In this document: positions 46,062-61,400 of the stretch, piece by piece | How positions within the stretch are numbered: position 1 is the stretch's first letter | Layout: each line of letters opens with the position of its first letter | Origin: Saturnia japonica | Lineage: Eukaryota; Arthropoda; Insecta; Lepidoptera; Saturniidae | NCBI GenBank assembly: GCA_033032175.1 | Contig: CM065323.1 | Span: forward strand, 12,400,001 to 12,464,000 | Reading direction: 5' to 3' | DNA length: 64,000 bases | Notes under the pieces: generated by a model | What the model was told of the DNA's origin: nothing | Database searches by the model: none | Seen by the model: only the letters and a program-made list of their open reading frames with translations | Position numbers and translations under genes: made by a program

Positions 46062-49000
46062 ATGGTTTTAAAATGGTTGTTTTTATTGGTATTCGTGTAT
46101 GTATTCTGTGTATGTACAAGTGATGATGTAAAAAGCAGTTTGACTTTCGTTATCGATGATACCTATTCAATGAAAAATGACATCGAAGAAGTGAAACGCA
46201 GAGCAAATGACATATTTGATGCAGTTTTAAATTCCGAAGAATCACAAATAGAAAATTTCGTTTTGGTTACTTTCAATGACCCTGGTGAGTTAGTGGACTT
46301 ATGATTTACTTACGACATCGTTCACGTGAAAATATTTTTGATTTATCGGTGAAAAAAGATCTTTATTTATGATAGCTACTTACCACTATAGAGTAAATAG
46401 CAATGTTGAATTACAAGTCAGACATAAATGAAAGTTTCGTCTTAATTTGCTTATTTAATTTTATTGTAATCTATTTATTTCACTTTTTTTAAGTTTTATA
46501 TGTTTCATCTTAACTTAGCTCATATAGATTAACGTAAAGCGTTGGCCAAGGCTAAGATTCATTCTCGGGTTATTTATAAATTATTTTAAAAACTATGTAC
46601 ATTTTTAAAACTCTTTATAGGTTTTAGGATTATGGTCTCAATCTCACCTGTAAGAGACGATGTGCGCCAAGATAGTAATACGCTAAGCCTAGTTACTGAA
46701 CTGTCTCTCTATGGCTATTCGGTTGAGTCGTGATAATCATACCCCATAAGGAAAGAAACATCACGTCATAGCTTTATTTCAAGTTCCAGCAAACCTCTTC
46801 AAATTCTGTGTGAATTCTTCGGCTAGCTTTAACCATAATACCGCTTTAAGAGTGAAGATTTTAACACTGTAAGCCTGAAGGTCGCTAGATTTAATTGCAA
46901 ATGCCGGAACACATTGATAAATGCTCAATGAAAAATAAAGCAAAAGTTCAAGGTAAAGCAAGGCTAGGCAGTTAAGAAATAAAATGTCTTACTACCAATG
47001 CTACGGTTTAATTGCGTTTAAAACCATCAGGTTCATTTCAGGGTTAGAGTTCACTTCGTTCGATGTTACGTTAAATCTGCTACTAGTGAGTCGTTATCAA
47101 CTCGATTCAACTTTTTCGCCATTATAAATCCTATAGAAAGGTGTCATTAAAGAATGTGTACCTTAGGAATTAGAACAACATTGAAATAAAACCAAAAATA
47201 TTTCAGATGTAAGTTTGAGAACGGTAACTCGCGACCGAAGTGTATTCAAAGAGGAATTGGCAAAAATACATGTTTATGGAGGTGGTTTGTGCCCCGAATA
47301 CTGTATGACAGGTATCGAATTAGCACTAAAAGAGAGTCTGCCTGGTTCTTATCTCTACGTCTTTACTGATGCATCGGCTGAGGATTATAAGATACATGAC
47401 AGAGTGAAAAGCCTCGCGGTAGCCAAGTCTTCTCAGGTAAATAATTATAAATACTTCTTCCTTACGGTCAAAATATTGGTCGAAATTAGTATAATATGTA
47501 GTTTACGTAATCATGAAAGAGTTATTATACCTTCGTATTATAGCAGTTGTCTCTTTTTATATTGGGTTTTGTCATCGTGAGGTCACTCGTAATTTTTCTT
47601 ATAGTAGTTCGGCAAATTCACAGTACAGCATGAGAGAACACACTGGCTAAGAGATGATTCCACAACTTCACGGTACGACAAAGATAAGACATAGACAACT
47701 TTTTAGTTCGTACCAAGATAGAGGTAATCGTAAAACTGTGACTCCGAAGCCAAGCGCTTGTGGTAGATTAAACAGCTCTTTAGAGCACTCACCGTAATGC
47801 AGACGAAAGAACATGCTCAGTGAGGCAATATTCCTACGCAGTTGAAGCGTCTCAACGTTTTTGATAACGTTTGAATCATTAAAAATGCAGGTAGCCCGTC
47901 TCTGAAACCTGTCCAGAGCATCGAGGAAGTATTTTGTGGATCCATCCGAACGAGATGCAAACTGTATTCCATACACGGCCGAACTTTTACTTTGTAAATA
48001 AGATACAATGAGAATTGTATTGTCTGTCAAGAGTACCCAGACAAATATTATGATAAGCACCGACTAGCGATTGCAGTTTTATAGAATAAACCGAACCAAT
48101 ACAAATTACATATTACTAGCAATCACCTGCGACTTCGTTCGCGTTAATAACAATAGAATAAAATAAAGATAACAAAAAAATTTGTGAAACAAAAAATATT
48201 GCACTCACTTAAAGGATTTTTAGAATCAGATCAGTAGTTCAAAGTATAATGTATATTCAATAAGTCACAGCACAAAATATATGACTTTATTGAATCCGGA
48301 TAAAAATCTAACAGACAGAACCGTAACCTTCAAGTTTTTAAAAAACTTTATTTAATTTTAGGGTGTAAGATAAATATTTAAAATCAAAGAGGTAACAGGT
48401 TCCATTAATAGATTCTAATTTATCAAATCTGGAAAGCAGTCCCAGGAAATATTAGAGTGCAGACACTACAGACACTTACAAAGTATTTATGAAATTTCCA
48501 TGACCCATAACTAAAAATATTTCTTGGATGTCATTGTTTTAATTTTTACTTTCCAGGTAGTATTTGTTTTAACTGGAATGTGTGGATCTTTGGCTGACCC
48601 AGATTACCTCGTTTATAATACACTCGCAAAAGCTACGAATGGTCAAGTGTTCCATTTGGGTAAAACGGATGTAGGAGATGTAAGTACTTACTATTATTAT
48701 TTTTAAATTAATCCGATCGAAAATGTTTATATTATTTAAGTTATCTGTATACATACACATTTTGAAATTCGTGCGCGTTATCATTATTTTTATAACACTA
48801 TGTTTCTATATTATTTTTCTTATGATAATATTTACCATCCACACGGCTTTACGCTTTATTAATAAGTGTTTTTTTTTTTGTAAAACAAACGTGGCAAGGA
48901 ATCATACGGCCTGCCTGATCGTAAACGGAAGCTCGTAATATCATTGATATAACTAGCACCTTGCCGACCTTGCATCCCCTACTCCAAGGAGATTCAGAAA

Positions 49001-49400
49001 CCCTTCTCAACGCAGGAACACAACATAAGGTTATTTGGCTGCGATATTCAGTGGGGTGAGGATATTTCACCACTTAGGCTGCCAAAACTAAAGAAAAATC
49101 TCCAAAGAAATTTATCTGTGCCCTAACTCTCTTTAGATGAAAAGACCTAGAGAAATTGAGATCTACCTACTAAGAATTTGCGGAACTAAAGAATATTTTA
49201 AAGCATTTATTCGTAGGAGCTAAAAACACACATACAATACGAATATATGTATATATTAGCACAGTGTATAAAAGTGATTTTATATTAAAATTATATTATT
49301 ATTGTTTTAGATAATAAATTATGTGTTGGAATCTGTAAAAGGTAGAACAAGTATTCTCAAAAGTGTAGATTTTGATCCTGGATATGGCCACATCCTTACG
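46062..49400 (+). CDS. Gene D exons 1-4: signal peptide and vWA domain
   Basis: The metal-ion-dependent adhesion site is visible: FVIDDTYSM (D-x-T-x-S, the hemicentin variant of D-x-S-x-S) in exon 1 and the later aspartate in YVFTDASAED in exon 2. Exon 3 carries the hydrophobic strand VVFVLTGMCGSL and the LAKATNGQVFHLGKTDV turn typical of vWA ends. Exon 4 (IINYVLESVKGRTSILKSV) is the last helix. Exon phases are 1, 0, 0, 0. Such domains bind protein ligands through a divalent metal. Confidence 0.88.
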
Positions 49401-52400
49401 GTAAGTAATAATAAATCCAAACGAAATTCCTTGGTCTGTAGACATGGTGTAGATCCCTATTAAATAATTTGAACCATTACACTTCTATATTTGAGGAAAA
49501 TTAAGAAGCTTCTGCTTTTTAAGTTAACAATGAATATTAAAATGAAATACAAATAGGTAGTAGATTGGGATTAATTTCAAACTATAGGTCAATAATAAAT
49601 GAAATAATGACAGAAATGTGTTTTAATAACGATTTCCCATCAATCTTTTATGCAATTTTTTGGACCGATTAAATGTAATTCTCGATGCAGAATAGGAAAT
49701 TAACAACTCGTCAATTTATTTACCTAAAGCAGACCAGGGTTTTCTATGTTAATTAAAAATAAAATGTAAAATACAGCGCTTCTTGGCAAATTTGCTTATT
49801 ACTGTGACAGATTGTATTCGTTCGCAATGGCTTCTTGAATGAGTTTTATTATAGAGGTACGTGCCGAATAAATATACGTAATGTAGCGACACTTACTCAG
49901 ACTATTTACAGAGAATCACCATAAGGTTCAGAAAGCAAAGTTTAAAAAAAAAACTCATATAGTAATAAAATAATTTTACAGTTTGCAGTTGATAGTGCTA
50001 TTGATGTCTTTTTATTATCGATTTCGGGTGATAAACCAAAGGTCGAAGTAATAGATGACAAGGGAATTTCTCCAACGACCGAATATGTTGTTAATAAAGA
50101 TAAAATTGCGGTAAGTATTGTTGTAATACTATAATATGATCAGACTACATACATCCCTTTATGGATAGTCAGTGATATATTAATGACCTATGGATATGTA
50201 GTATTTTTAGCCCAACACAAAGTAATACCTAGTGGTCAGGCCAATTAATTCCATAAACAATGGTGTTGAAACATGAATACACATATTATAATGGAAATAT
50301 AATTTATTATATTTTTGATTTTATTTAGATAGTGAAAGTGGTCAAACCTGATCCGGGCAATTATACAGCGGTTGTGGGAAGTGAAACACATACATCCGTT
50401 GTAGTCTCAGCGAAGACTACGTTAAACTTTCAACATGGGTTCTCTACATTTAAGCCTACATCACTAAGTGACACAGCAACTAGACCACCTCCAGGTCCGG
50501 ACACATTTTACCTATTTTTATATGTTATTTTATTACCTTTATATTCTTTAACCTTATTCTCTCACACTGTTGGACATAGATTTGTTTTTATTTCGAGCAA
50601 AGTACAGTCTTTTATCAAGAACATTAATTATAAATTGTAGATAAATTTTATGAAATTGTATTTCTCATGCATACTTCTCAATCTGATAAATATATGTAAA
50701 AATAATAACAAAACTACAGAGACATAGTAAAACAAGTGTATCTTAGTTTAACTGTTAATATTTATATATTATATATTGGTTTCTATTAATTCTATTAATA
50801 TTTCAGATGATAAACCGTTTTTAATGATAAAACTAAATGTAGGTGAAAAAGAAAGCGTGACTGTCAAATTAAAAACAGTGAAGATAATAAATACGGATGA
50901 ATCAGTTTATAAAGAATTACCTTTAGAAATGGTTGATGAAAAAGAAAAATTGTATGTTACTGAACCATTTGAAACTCCAAAAACTATGTTTAAAATTATG
51001 GTAAGCGTGAAAAATATTTGCTATAAATTATCGTGAAAAGGTATCGGTTCACGCTATTAAATTATTAATGAATTAAGTGATTCAGTATGGTTTTATTTTT
51101 CAGGTCACTGGTATTGACACCAAAACGAATATCCCTATAACAAGAACTAGTTCGACGTGGATAGAACCGCAAAATCCTGCAATAGGTAAAAATTGTAAAA
51201 CTCTCATTATATAATTTAAATTATTATAAATGATTATGTGCAATTATTCACATAATTATCATTCAGTAAGTAATATTGGGTCATAAACTGCGTCTATCGG
51301 CCCGGATGCAAATATTATAATATGCGTTTAGCTTTCAGTGAAGGAAAACATCATTATGAAACTGCAACATAGTGGTAGGGCCTTTTCTAATGCTTTGGTT
51401 AATTACAACCTATAAGTTGAAAATCTGTCGCTAAGTACTTATCGGTATATTTAGCAATCGTACATGAGTGTCACTCTATTTTTGTTAAGACAATGAACAA
51501 AAAACAATTTACAGAACGTACTTCCTAAACCCTATGGATTGCTTGCGTAAAAGAATAAATACCATACAAACGAATTAATCTATAATAATATTATAAAGCT
51601 GAAGAGTTTGTTTGTTTGGTCGAACGAGCTAATCTCAGTAACTACTGGTTCGAATGTTGCAAAAACAGGAAAAAATTATTCCGCTGCGTCATTGGTTAAA
51701 GTTACGCAACAATTATGTGTGACGGAAATGTTTCTCTTAATAAGTTCTTTAAAAAAAGTTCGCGATAGCATATGTGTATCTTTAAAGGTTGACTGAATAT
51801 AAATTTTTATATGGTAATATAATTTGTTCTAAAATAAAGCATTATTTGCTAAGGTATTTTTTTAAACATGGTATTAATCCTTATCATAATAAATACGTTA
51901 TTCATAACAAGTATTTCATTTTGAACAAAATTGCCTTTTACATCAATTGATTTCCATGAATATCACAGTTTTAAAATAACTCCGCAGCAAAATAATAATC
52001 AAGTACCGCACGCGCATTTTTTTAGGCGGAATGATGTGGGAGGAGATCATGTGGGGAGAGGAGTGCCAATAGTGGTCAAATGCTTCGTTGATAAAACAAA
52101 AAACAACAACAAACATAAAAAAATAATTGTATTATAGGTGCCTACGACCCACTCTATCTAACCCTCTCTCTCTTATGTGACACAGACGAAGTTGCACGGG
52201 TCTGCTATAATTTATGTATTGTTACAAATATAAAAAGTATAATTAACTTTTACTACTATAGGTACATACTATACGTTAACGATTGACCAACAACTGTTAT
52301 AATCTGGCCGGTGATAGCCATAAATGCGATGTTGCCAATGTGGTACAATGGAAAACTGGCAAGCAAAGCGGCTACTAAGTTAAATCATGTATTTATAGAC

Positions 52401-55400
52401 GAGAAACGGTTAAATTTAGAACATCAATATTTACCATTATTTCGATTATGGCTGTGGAACAAATACTGAAGGCTTGGTTTATCAAATGTCTTATAGCGAC
52501 GGTAACAATTAGTTGGTTGCTCAATAATAATAATGATTTCTTCATGCCCTTGTGCTAACGTAGAACAAAAAATAATGCTGTAATCTGCAATCGGTTTGCG
52601 CGGTTTCTCTATATAATTTTATTTCTTACACACACACTTCACTTCACTATATAACTATGCTGATCTATTATTTTTTGTTCAATGCACTGAAGTTTTCAAA
52701 TGACGTAAATATAAAAAAAAGAGAAATAAACTTTAATTTTTTTTTTATTATTTACAGATATAAAAGAAAACAAAGGACCAACTATATCGATTGAAGGAGA
52801 GCCTAAAATTAACGTGGAATATGATGAACCTTTTGTTCTGAAATGTAAAGTTAATGCGTTTCCAAAACCTACTATAACTTGGAAAGATCAAAACACTGGA
52901 ACAATTTTACTGACAACGGTACTTGTCTAATAAGTTTTTTGAATATAATTAATTGAGAGTTTATTATAGATTATCAACCGTACGCAATAATTAAAATAAC
53001 AATAAAATATAGTGTATATCATATAGTTATTAAATTAGGTCAATAGTTTCAAAGATTACATTCACAAACTACCTGGTTATAATTTTAGTAACAATTACTT
53101 ACGACTGTTAAATAATAACAATATTGTATAAAATACTCAAAACGTCCAAAATAATTTCCAAATTTTAAACTGTATTGTTTGTTTCTTTAATAAATTTCTC
53201 TTTTTATTTATTTTAATTTAATATATTCAGCCACAATAATAAATTCAATATTTTAAATCACATTTATTTATTCATCCAACTACTTAGTGTTTATTTATAA
53301 TCGATTACATTTTAGACAAAAGTTATCAAAATGATAATTCTATCTACTAACACAATTAAAATTATGGTTTTGGTTTAACTAAAATTTTCATATTGCTTTC
53401 TTTTTAAGCGCATGAATGTGACCCAAACTACTAAATGTGTAAGGTCGCGCTTACTTCACGTATGATTAAGAAGTTAATATGGAAATAAAAATTGGCAAGT
53501 AATATATGGTTTAATTGTTACTTTCCACTACAGGTATCAGATGTGGAGCTTCCCTATAGATACGTAGGAATATTTAATATAGAAAAAGTAAACAGCAACG
53601 GCACTTACGAATGTACAGCTAGCAACGATTACGGAGTTATAACAAAAAGTATTGAAATTGAAACAAAACGAAAGATATATTTCAACCCACTTGAAGTTCC
53701 CAAAGGTAAATAAAAAATAAACGTTATTTTAAGATTCAAATAAGAAATAAAAAGTACATTGTTTATGAAAAAATAAAAATAATTACCATATAAATTATAT
53801 ACTATTGAGTTTCAAGTCACAGCGGTGCTAAAGAAGTTTTTACTTCAAAAATAATATGCAGGGTACATAAGAGTGTTGGAATTCTATTTTTATGAGAACT
53901 AATGATCGCCCTAAGATCGAATTTAGACCAGCGACTTTTTGATCATAGACTATTTTCTGTTTGACATTTGCTGTATTCATAAACAATGCGTATTATCTAC
54001 ATCACTTGCTGTTTCTTTTCGTTGAGAGACAATGTCAATATTTTGAGGGGTCTAAGGACAATGGCACAGGTCAGGTTAGGATTTGCAGTATTAATTTATT
54101 TAGTTTAATATATCAGTAACAGATAATATGGATAAATTTTAGCTTTCTGCACTCCTTCCTTCATATAAACTTTAACTATGCCAAATCTCACAGTCTTCCG
54201 TGCACGCAATACCTTTAAAAAGGTACCGAAAACTTTTGCTTCACGTATTGATATATAGATGATCAAAATGGTAATTATAGTGTAGGACGCCCTCGTATGA
54301 GATGAGACAAAGGCTTGCGAAAGGCGACTAGAAGTAATAGAGGATAGGATATGGTAACGATCCTTGAAAAATGCCTATGCTTGGCAAATGGATTAATAAG
54401 GTCTTAAAACGACGAATGATGACGAAAAAATCATAACAATAATGTAGTATAAAATTAAAGCTTTTCTTGATATATTTACTAAAATAGTTACTTAAAAAAG
54501 GAATTGTCAATGCATTTTTATATACTTCACAATGTTTTTTACATAATTACAGATATAGCAATAGAATACAAAACAAAAGCCTTAATCACATGTAAGATTG
54601 ATGCGTACCCGCCGGCGATTATAACTTGGTACCAAAATGATGTAAAATTGAATTCCGATGTTGATTTTGGTATATCCGACGATGGAGCTGAACTTGTTAT
54701 ACCAAATATGCAACCATATCAAAGAGGACTTTATAAATGCGTAGCCAAAAATGAATATAACGAAAATGAATACGATTTCACTGTCAATGTATCTGGTGTT
54801 GGTAAGAAGTAAATTATGTATTTATTGTCATCCAACCATCTCTGTTTTTAGGTAGTAATTTATTTAGTAGGTGGATTATATGTATGTAGAACCTCCTATC
54901 CTCCTCATATATCCTCCGACCAGACGGGTGTTATGTTTGGCGGGTAGCTGCCCAACGGTTGTAGTCGGGTTCTTGTATATATACTCAATATGAAGAGTTA
55001 ATTTCTATACCGCGATGTAGGATGCGTCGTATGTGGCTCGATAGACGTCGCTATGTAGATGTCGCTACATGTATATAGAGACTACCTCATAGCCTAGTGA
55101 TCGTAAGCGCGACTGCTATGAGCGAAGTCCTGGGTTCGAAACCCAGGTCGAGCAAAGTGTCATTGGATTTTTCCTATGAAATTCTCAGTAGCAGCTCGGA
55201 GTTTTGTTTCGTGTCCGATTACATAGGACCTTAAAAACATACTCAGCGAACTGTGGATGTAGAAATGTACCCCTCTGCCTAACCGTTCCGGGAATACAGG
55301 CGTGATGGTATGTGTGTATATAGATCTGATTATATAAGTCATTGTCCTGTGTGGCTCAGACGGTATCGGTACCCTTCATATGAAAAACAAAGCAAAAAAG

Positions 55401-58400
55401 GAAAAGCAGATAGGTTTTCTTGTTTTTACAATAATTAAAAAGCGACATTTTTTTTTCACAGTAGAAGAAACCACGTGGTACTATAAAAAATAAACAAAGT
55501 GCTCTTCCTGTGTTGAATTTAGATGATGTTGTATATGAATTTATTGAAGAAACCTAGAAAGAGTATTTTGCTTATTATCAAAAAAATATCTTAAAAAATC
55601 AATCAATAAATTTCCTATTTTGAAATACATGTCATGTATAATGAAACAGAGCTTCTATTTCCTAGAAACAATTGATACGTAACTAATGACAAATTATCGG
55701 CCATTTTCATTTTATTCGATGGCTTATAGTTTATTTTTTCCCAAAGTATGTCACATAATCTAGAAAAAGTTATTTGTGATTTATTTTAATATACCAAAGT
55801 TATACATTGCATTATCATTAAACTGTATTTTATTTCAGAACAGCCAAAGATTGAAAAGCTTGTCCACGAAATGACTGTAACCAGAGGCACAGATGTCGAC
55901 ATAGTATGCAGGTATTTATTATTATTATTATATTGTTTGGTCCAAATAGTTCTATTGGATGTAACAGCCAATACAGTAAAATTTCAGAAGAGTAGCGTCT
56001 ATTAAGATAGGAGAATTTAGTCAAAGCCTCAATATATCTCCTAATACTACGACTCCAGATTATAGAGTTTAGCGTTTGGTCATAATCTTACCTGATTTTA
56101 AGTAACGATATGGCCCACGATATTAACACGCTAAGCCCAGTGAGGGACAGTGCTCTCAAGTACAGCTGCCGGATTTATGAGTATTTGGCAACAGATTTTT
56201 AACTTGAATATAGTAGCAAGCCAGGCGGGTATTACAAAATGTCATACTTCATATATTTATTTGCAACTACTGTAAGCGACCATAGGGCGGTTTATACCCC
56301 TATCCATTTTTATAGTAAAAGTATGTAATTAAAGCTGATTGAATTTTGAAAAAGTTCGAGTGTTAGATAAAATAATATTACATTTTCAGGATAATTCAAG
56401 GCATACCCAAACCCATAATTAATTGGTTCTATAAAAAAAGCACGATGACAAAATATATAAGATTAGAAAATAGCGGACAGAAGCTTCACTTAAAGAATAT
56501 AAGAGACAATAATAGCGGCATTTACAAATGTCAAGCAGTCAGTATTATGGGTACAGACACTCATGAGGTAGATTTGACTGTTGAATGTAAGTAAATAACA
56601 TTTTTATACTAAAACATAATATTAATTAACTTATTATTGTACCTCTCTTTATAACAGAAACGACAGTAAACCTTGCAGCTACAGAACTATATATAAACTA
56701 ATTATATTCATACCTTTTTTGTTTTTATTGTCTTAAGCGTAAAAGTGCTGGGGTGTTGGGTGGTGATATCGACTACCATACACCAGGTGTAACACTCACC
56801 ATAGTGGAATGCTTAAGCGTATGGAGTTCCAGGACCAGCAGGTATAATATTAAAAAAAAAAAAGTGGGGTAACAATGCGTCATAGACGCGATGACCATGC
56901 ACATGGTGACAAATTCGTCCCAAGTGACTCTTTTTTATTTTGTCGCATTTTCGTGCGAATGTAAATCCAGCTGCCGAGAGGCTTACAAGTTGACATGACA
57001 AAGATGACCGTCACTCTGCCATGAAACAAAAAAAATGACAACAACATTTAGAAACAACAGCAACGCTCCAGTTCGAGCAGCAAGTTCGCTTCTTCCTGAT
57101 GTTGATGATACATAGAGCGATACTTTACTTCGTAAAAATAATCTCCATGTGACATAGAACTACCTATAAAATCAGAAGTCTGAAATCAGAAATCAAAATA
57201 AGGTCTGTGATCAATAATAGTCTAGAGAAAAGTTGCAACCCTCAATCGTTGATATATTTAAAGCAAATCTACGTATCATGGTAAAATAATAAACCAGAAA
57301 GTATTTGTGCTATGAGACATTCTTAAATGCTCAATTCGAGAAAACTAAACAATAAATTGCATTATATCTGAAGAAACTATGAACAATTTAACCGACCTTC
57401 TAATATTAAGTTTCAATGTATATCTGAACTTCTAAGTGAAAACTTAATAACGACTACAGTTCAGATATCTAAGTTCATTTCTTGCGAGCTGTATGAAACC
57501 GACATTCTTCACTGATGTTTATTTAGCTGTTGTGAAAATGAATAATGCTGACAATAGGTTCAGATCTATTGTACTAGAGTTAGCTCCAGCTGCCTACTTG
57601 CTTAGTTGCTGGCTAATATAATTATGTATAACACAGCTAATGCAAATTATAAGACTAATACTAGCGACATTGATTTAGTCAGCACTGAGAAACCTATTTA
57701 TATTATGGAACACTTTTCTCAACAGAATAAACCACCGCATGTGGCAGCGCGATTGAAAGCCACTGAACTTAAATACAGATTTGTTTCGGTAAATCTGTTT
57801 TAAATTATCATGCTCCAATAGTAAGCTTCAATATACATATTCGTTACGGATGAGAAACTTCTTGGATAAATTGGAATAATTAACATAGACTGTCTAACAA
57901 ATCTTAACATTCGTTTTTTTATTTATAATAATAGTATGTACTATAAAATCGTCCTTCAGTTGAGAAAATAATATGTATATGAAATTTATCGTAATATAAT
58001 AAACATAAATTTTTATATCATAATTCTTAAAAAAAAATTGGTTAAATTATAATTACGAACTCTTTGACTGCCAGTACATAGTACACAAAAGAGGTAGAAG
58101 TGATTCGGGGTTTCAAATTGAGAATGTACACTCCAAAGCACCAAAGAGAAATAGTTGCGATAGTATTAAAAAATAAATCTAACTATAAACTAAACCTAAT
58201 ATACATTTAATTTTTAGATCCTCCAACGGTAAAATATGAATATGAAGTTGTCAGTGCTAAAATTGGAGATGAAGTTACCCTAACTTGTGTGGCCGATGGC
58301 TTACCGACACCATTTGTACAATGGTACAAAAACGACAAGGTCATTGAAATAACGCCCTTAATGCATTTATATAGAGATAATTCACTAAGGTTTGTTTTTT

Positions 58401-61400
58401 TTTATATTTCAATTTGGGTTTTGTTTTTAAATTAGCCACTAAAATGTATTCAGGTTTATATAAAATATTTGGGAAATAAAGTTTTAAAAAATAAATACTT
58501 ATCTAAGAGAATTTGGAATGTAAAACTTTATCTAAATACAATATTATATTAACCAGTTACTAATATGTATTGAATATTTTAAAATTCGTACGCTTCCAAA
58601 GTTTCATAGAGTTTGAAATCATCATCATTATTTTAATAAGTGAAGCAAAAACTTTCTACCCCTTTTTAGGCGTATTACGTGGACGGAATACTGTGAGGTT
58701 TAGCACGGTTAAAGTTTATATGGAGAAAGAGTGCAGAAAGCTAAAACTTATCAATAATATCTGTTACTAATATATTAAATTAAACAAATTAATACTGCAA
58801 ATCCTAAAACGACCAGTGTCATTGAACTTAGACCCTTCAAAATATTGACATTGTTTAGATTTATACTTTCATACATTACATTCATACTGCTAATGTCAAA
58901 CAAAAAATAGTCTATGATTAAAAAATCGCTGGTTGAATTTTGATAATTGGGCAAACGCTAGTATATAAAAATGGCACATGGACTTACGTACACACGTACG
59001 TAACAAAATAAAAATAACTTAAAAATATGATGAAGTTAGCCATCAATGATAATAATGTTAATTCCATAAATTTAGGGTGACTTGCGTAACACGTTTAATA
59101 TAATTAAAGTAAGACTAAACCTTTATAAAGTAGTTAAACAAAATTAGCATCTTGCACTAAGAAAAATTAGTTGCTAAATATGTTTAACGAACTGTCAAAT
59201 TTAAACGGCCAAAATGGCAATTTAGCACGGCTAAACACGTTTAAATTTATTAGTCTAGAGGAACAGGAACATCATAAGGACCGGCGTGGTATTAACACTT
59301 TTACCAGATTTCTCACTCACATATAATAGAAGATATAATATAATATTATTCTCAATTTTTTCATGTAAGTCGTCGCATCGAATACACTAATTTCGTTTTA
59401 TTTATTTGACTTTAACAGACAATAAACAATGACATCCAACTATGCATAAGTTGATAAGTCATCACGCTTTTCGAGTTATGAAACTAGTAAAGATCAATGA
59501 TATTTTACTGCTTTAGCGACTCGCTAATTTTGTTTAACTAAAATCAACGTACTGTATATCTCTCGTGCAATTTGACCCTAAATGCGTTAACGATAACTAA
59601 ATTTAAGTGGCTTTATTGTAATTGCCTAATTTTGTTTAGCGGTGAGTTAGATGAAGCAAAGCTGCCCTTAAATTTTTAACATCATTAAAATAATATTTAT
59701 TTGTTCAAATCATTATTGATAAAGTTCACGGCTTTTAATTTAAACTCGCTACAAGGAGTATATAACTTCAATCTGCGACCAAAAAATCAATTCTCTATCG
59801 TAATAATATTACATTTAACATTTTATTTATCCATATGATTAACACGGGGTTTTAGGTACGTATTGACTAATTATTCCGGTCAACGTAATTGTTGCCTATT
59901 CAATTCTTAAGTACTTACTAAGCCCATCTGAACGTAGTTTTCACATAATTTTTAGGCTAAGCATATAATAACGCAAAATAATAAAATTACCTCATAATTA
60001 TCATTATTATTGTGAGTGTAATGATATAAGTAAATCATAGTCGCGCTTTGATTGGACAAATTGGTGAACATATTTTTATACAAGAGACATGTCTGAGAAA
60101 ATCTAAATGATTCAAGTCTGTACACAAAGATTAGTGATTGCTTTCCGCTGCGGTAGAAACTCTAGCGAAAACAAACCATTAATATAATATGTCTGTACAT
60201 TTAAGTTTGTAACGAGTATTTAAACTTTCAACAATATTAACCAAACATATTTCAGGTTTAAAGTTTCACTGGAAGATAGTGGACTATACAGTTGCAGCAT
60301 TGTGAATCGCCACGGTAGGGCAAATAAGTCAATTCTACTTGACATTCATGGTGAGAATTTTTTAATTTTAATAATATACGAATGACTATCCTTGTTTTAT
60401 GTAGGCGTTACTTCGCGGAAATCCATCGTAATTACTTTATCCAAATTTTCTTTCCTACTACCGCCTGAAATGATAAAATGTTTATTTCGTCTTTCTGCAA
60501 CAAAAAACGTCTATTAACTAACCTGGAAATGTTAAATCTGAATGTAATAGAGGAAAAAATAAAATTTAATAAAGTAACTGAAACTATTAAAGAGATTCCG
60601 TTTGAGCCCGTACACTCGAACGCTATTAACCAATAAGGAATAAGTGTTAAAAATGTTAAGCAAATTATAATAAATATATAATAATAAAAATAAATAAATA
60701 AAAATAATAATAAAATAAAAACTATGTTGCAAATGAGATGTGAGACGACCACAATCGATTACACGTGTTTCGCCCTTTAACGAAGCATGCTTCGATCGAT
60801 GTGGACTCCTCCTAAGCTAGCTAACCATTTTATCATTTCAGACGGAAGTAGCAAAGAAAATTTAGATAAAGTAATTACAAATAATTATCAGCAAATCTTG
60901 ATGATATTCACAGAAACTTGTGTATATAAATAAAAGATTTTTATCAACATCTTTATTACTTTGGAATAACCTATAATTAATTGACTAGTTGACGTAAACG
61001 AGAGACAAAATATGCCAGAGAGGGCTAATATGATATATTTTTCTTATAAAAGCTGAGTCACATTTTTTAATACGTTTGACAAAGCTGATTAAGCTGGGAG
61101 GTCTAAAACTATTTAAAAAAATTCTTATAAATAACAAAAAAGTGCACTAAAAAGGGCACATAGTTCGGAGAACTGACGGCCGTTGGGGCAGAAAGGTTCT
61201 CGAGTGGAGACCACGCACCGGAAAGCGCAGTTTAGGACGGCCCCCCACTAGATGGAAAGACGACATAATAAAGGTCGCTGGGAGCCGTTGGGTGCAGGCC
61301 GCACAAGATCGGTCGCTCTGGAGATCTATGGGGGAGGCCTATGTTCAGCAGTGGACGTCCTGCGGCTGAAATGATAATGATGATGATGCACTAAAAATGG

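Noticed and set aside
57606..57803. 65-residue open frame in gene D intron 13
   Set aside because: No splice-compatible homology to paralogues, no domain, length expected by chance.
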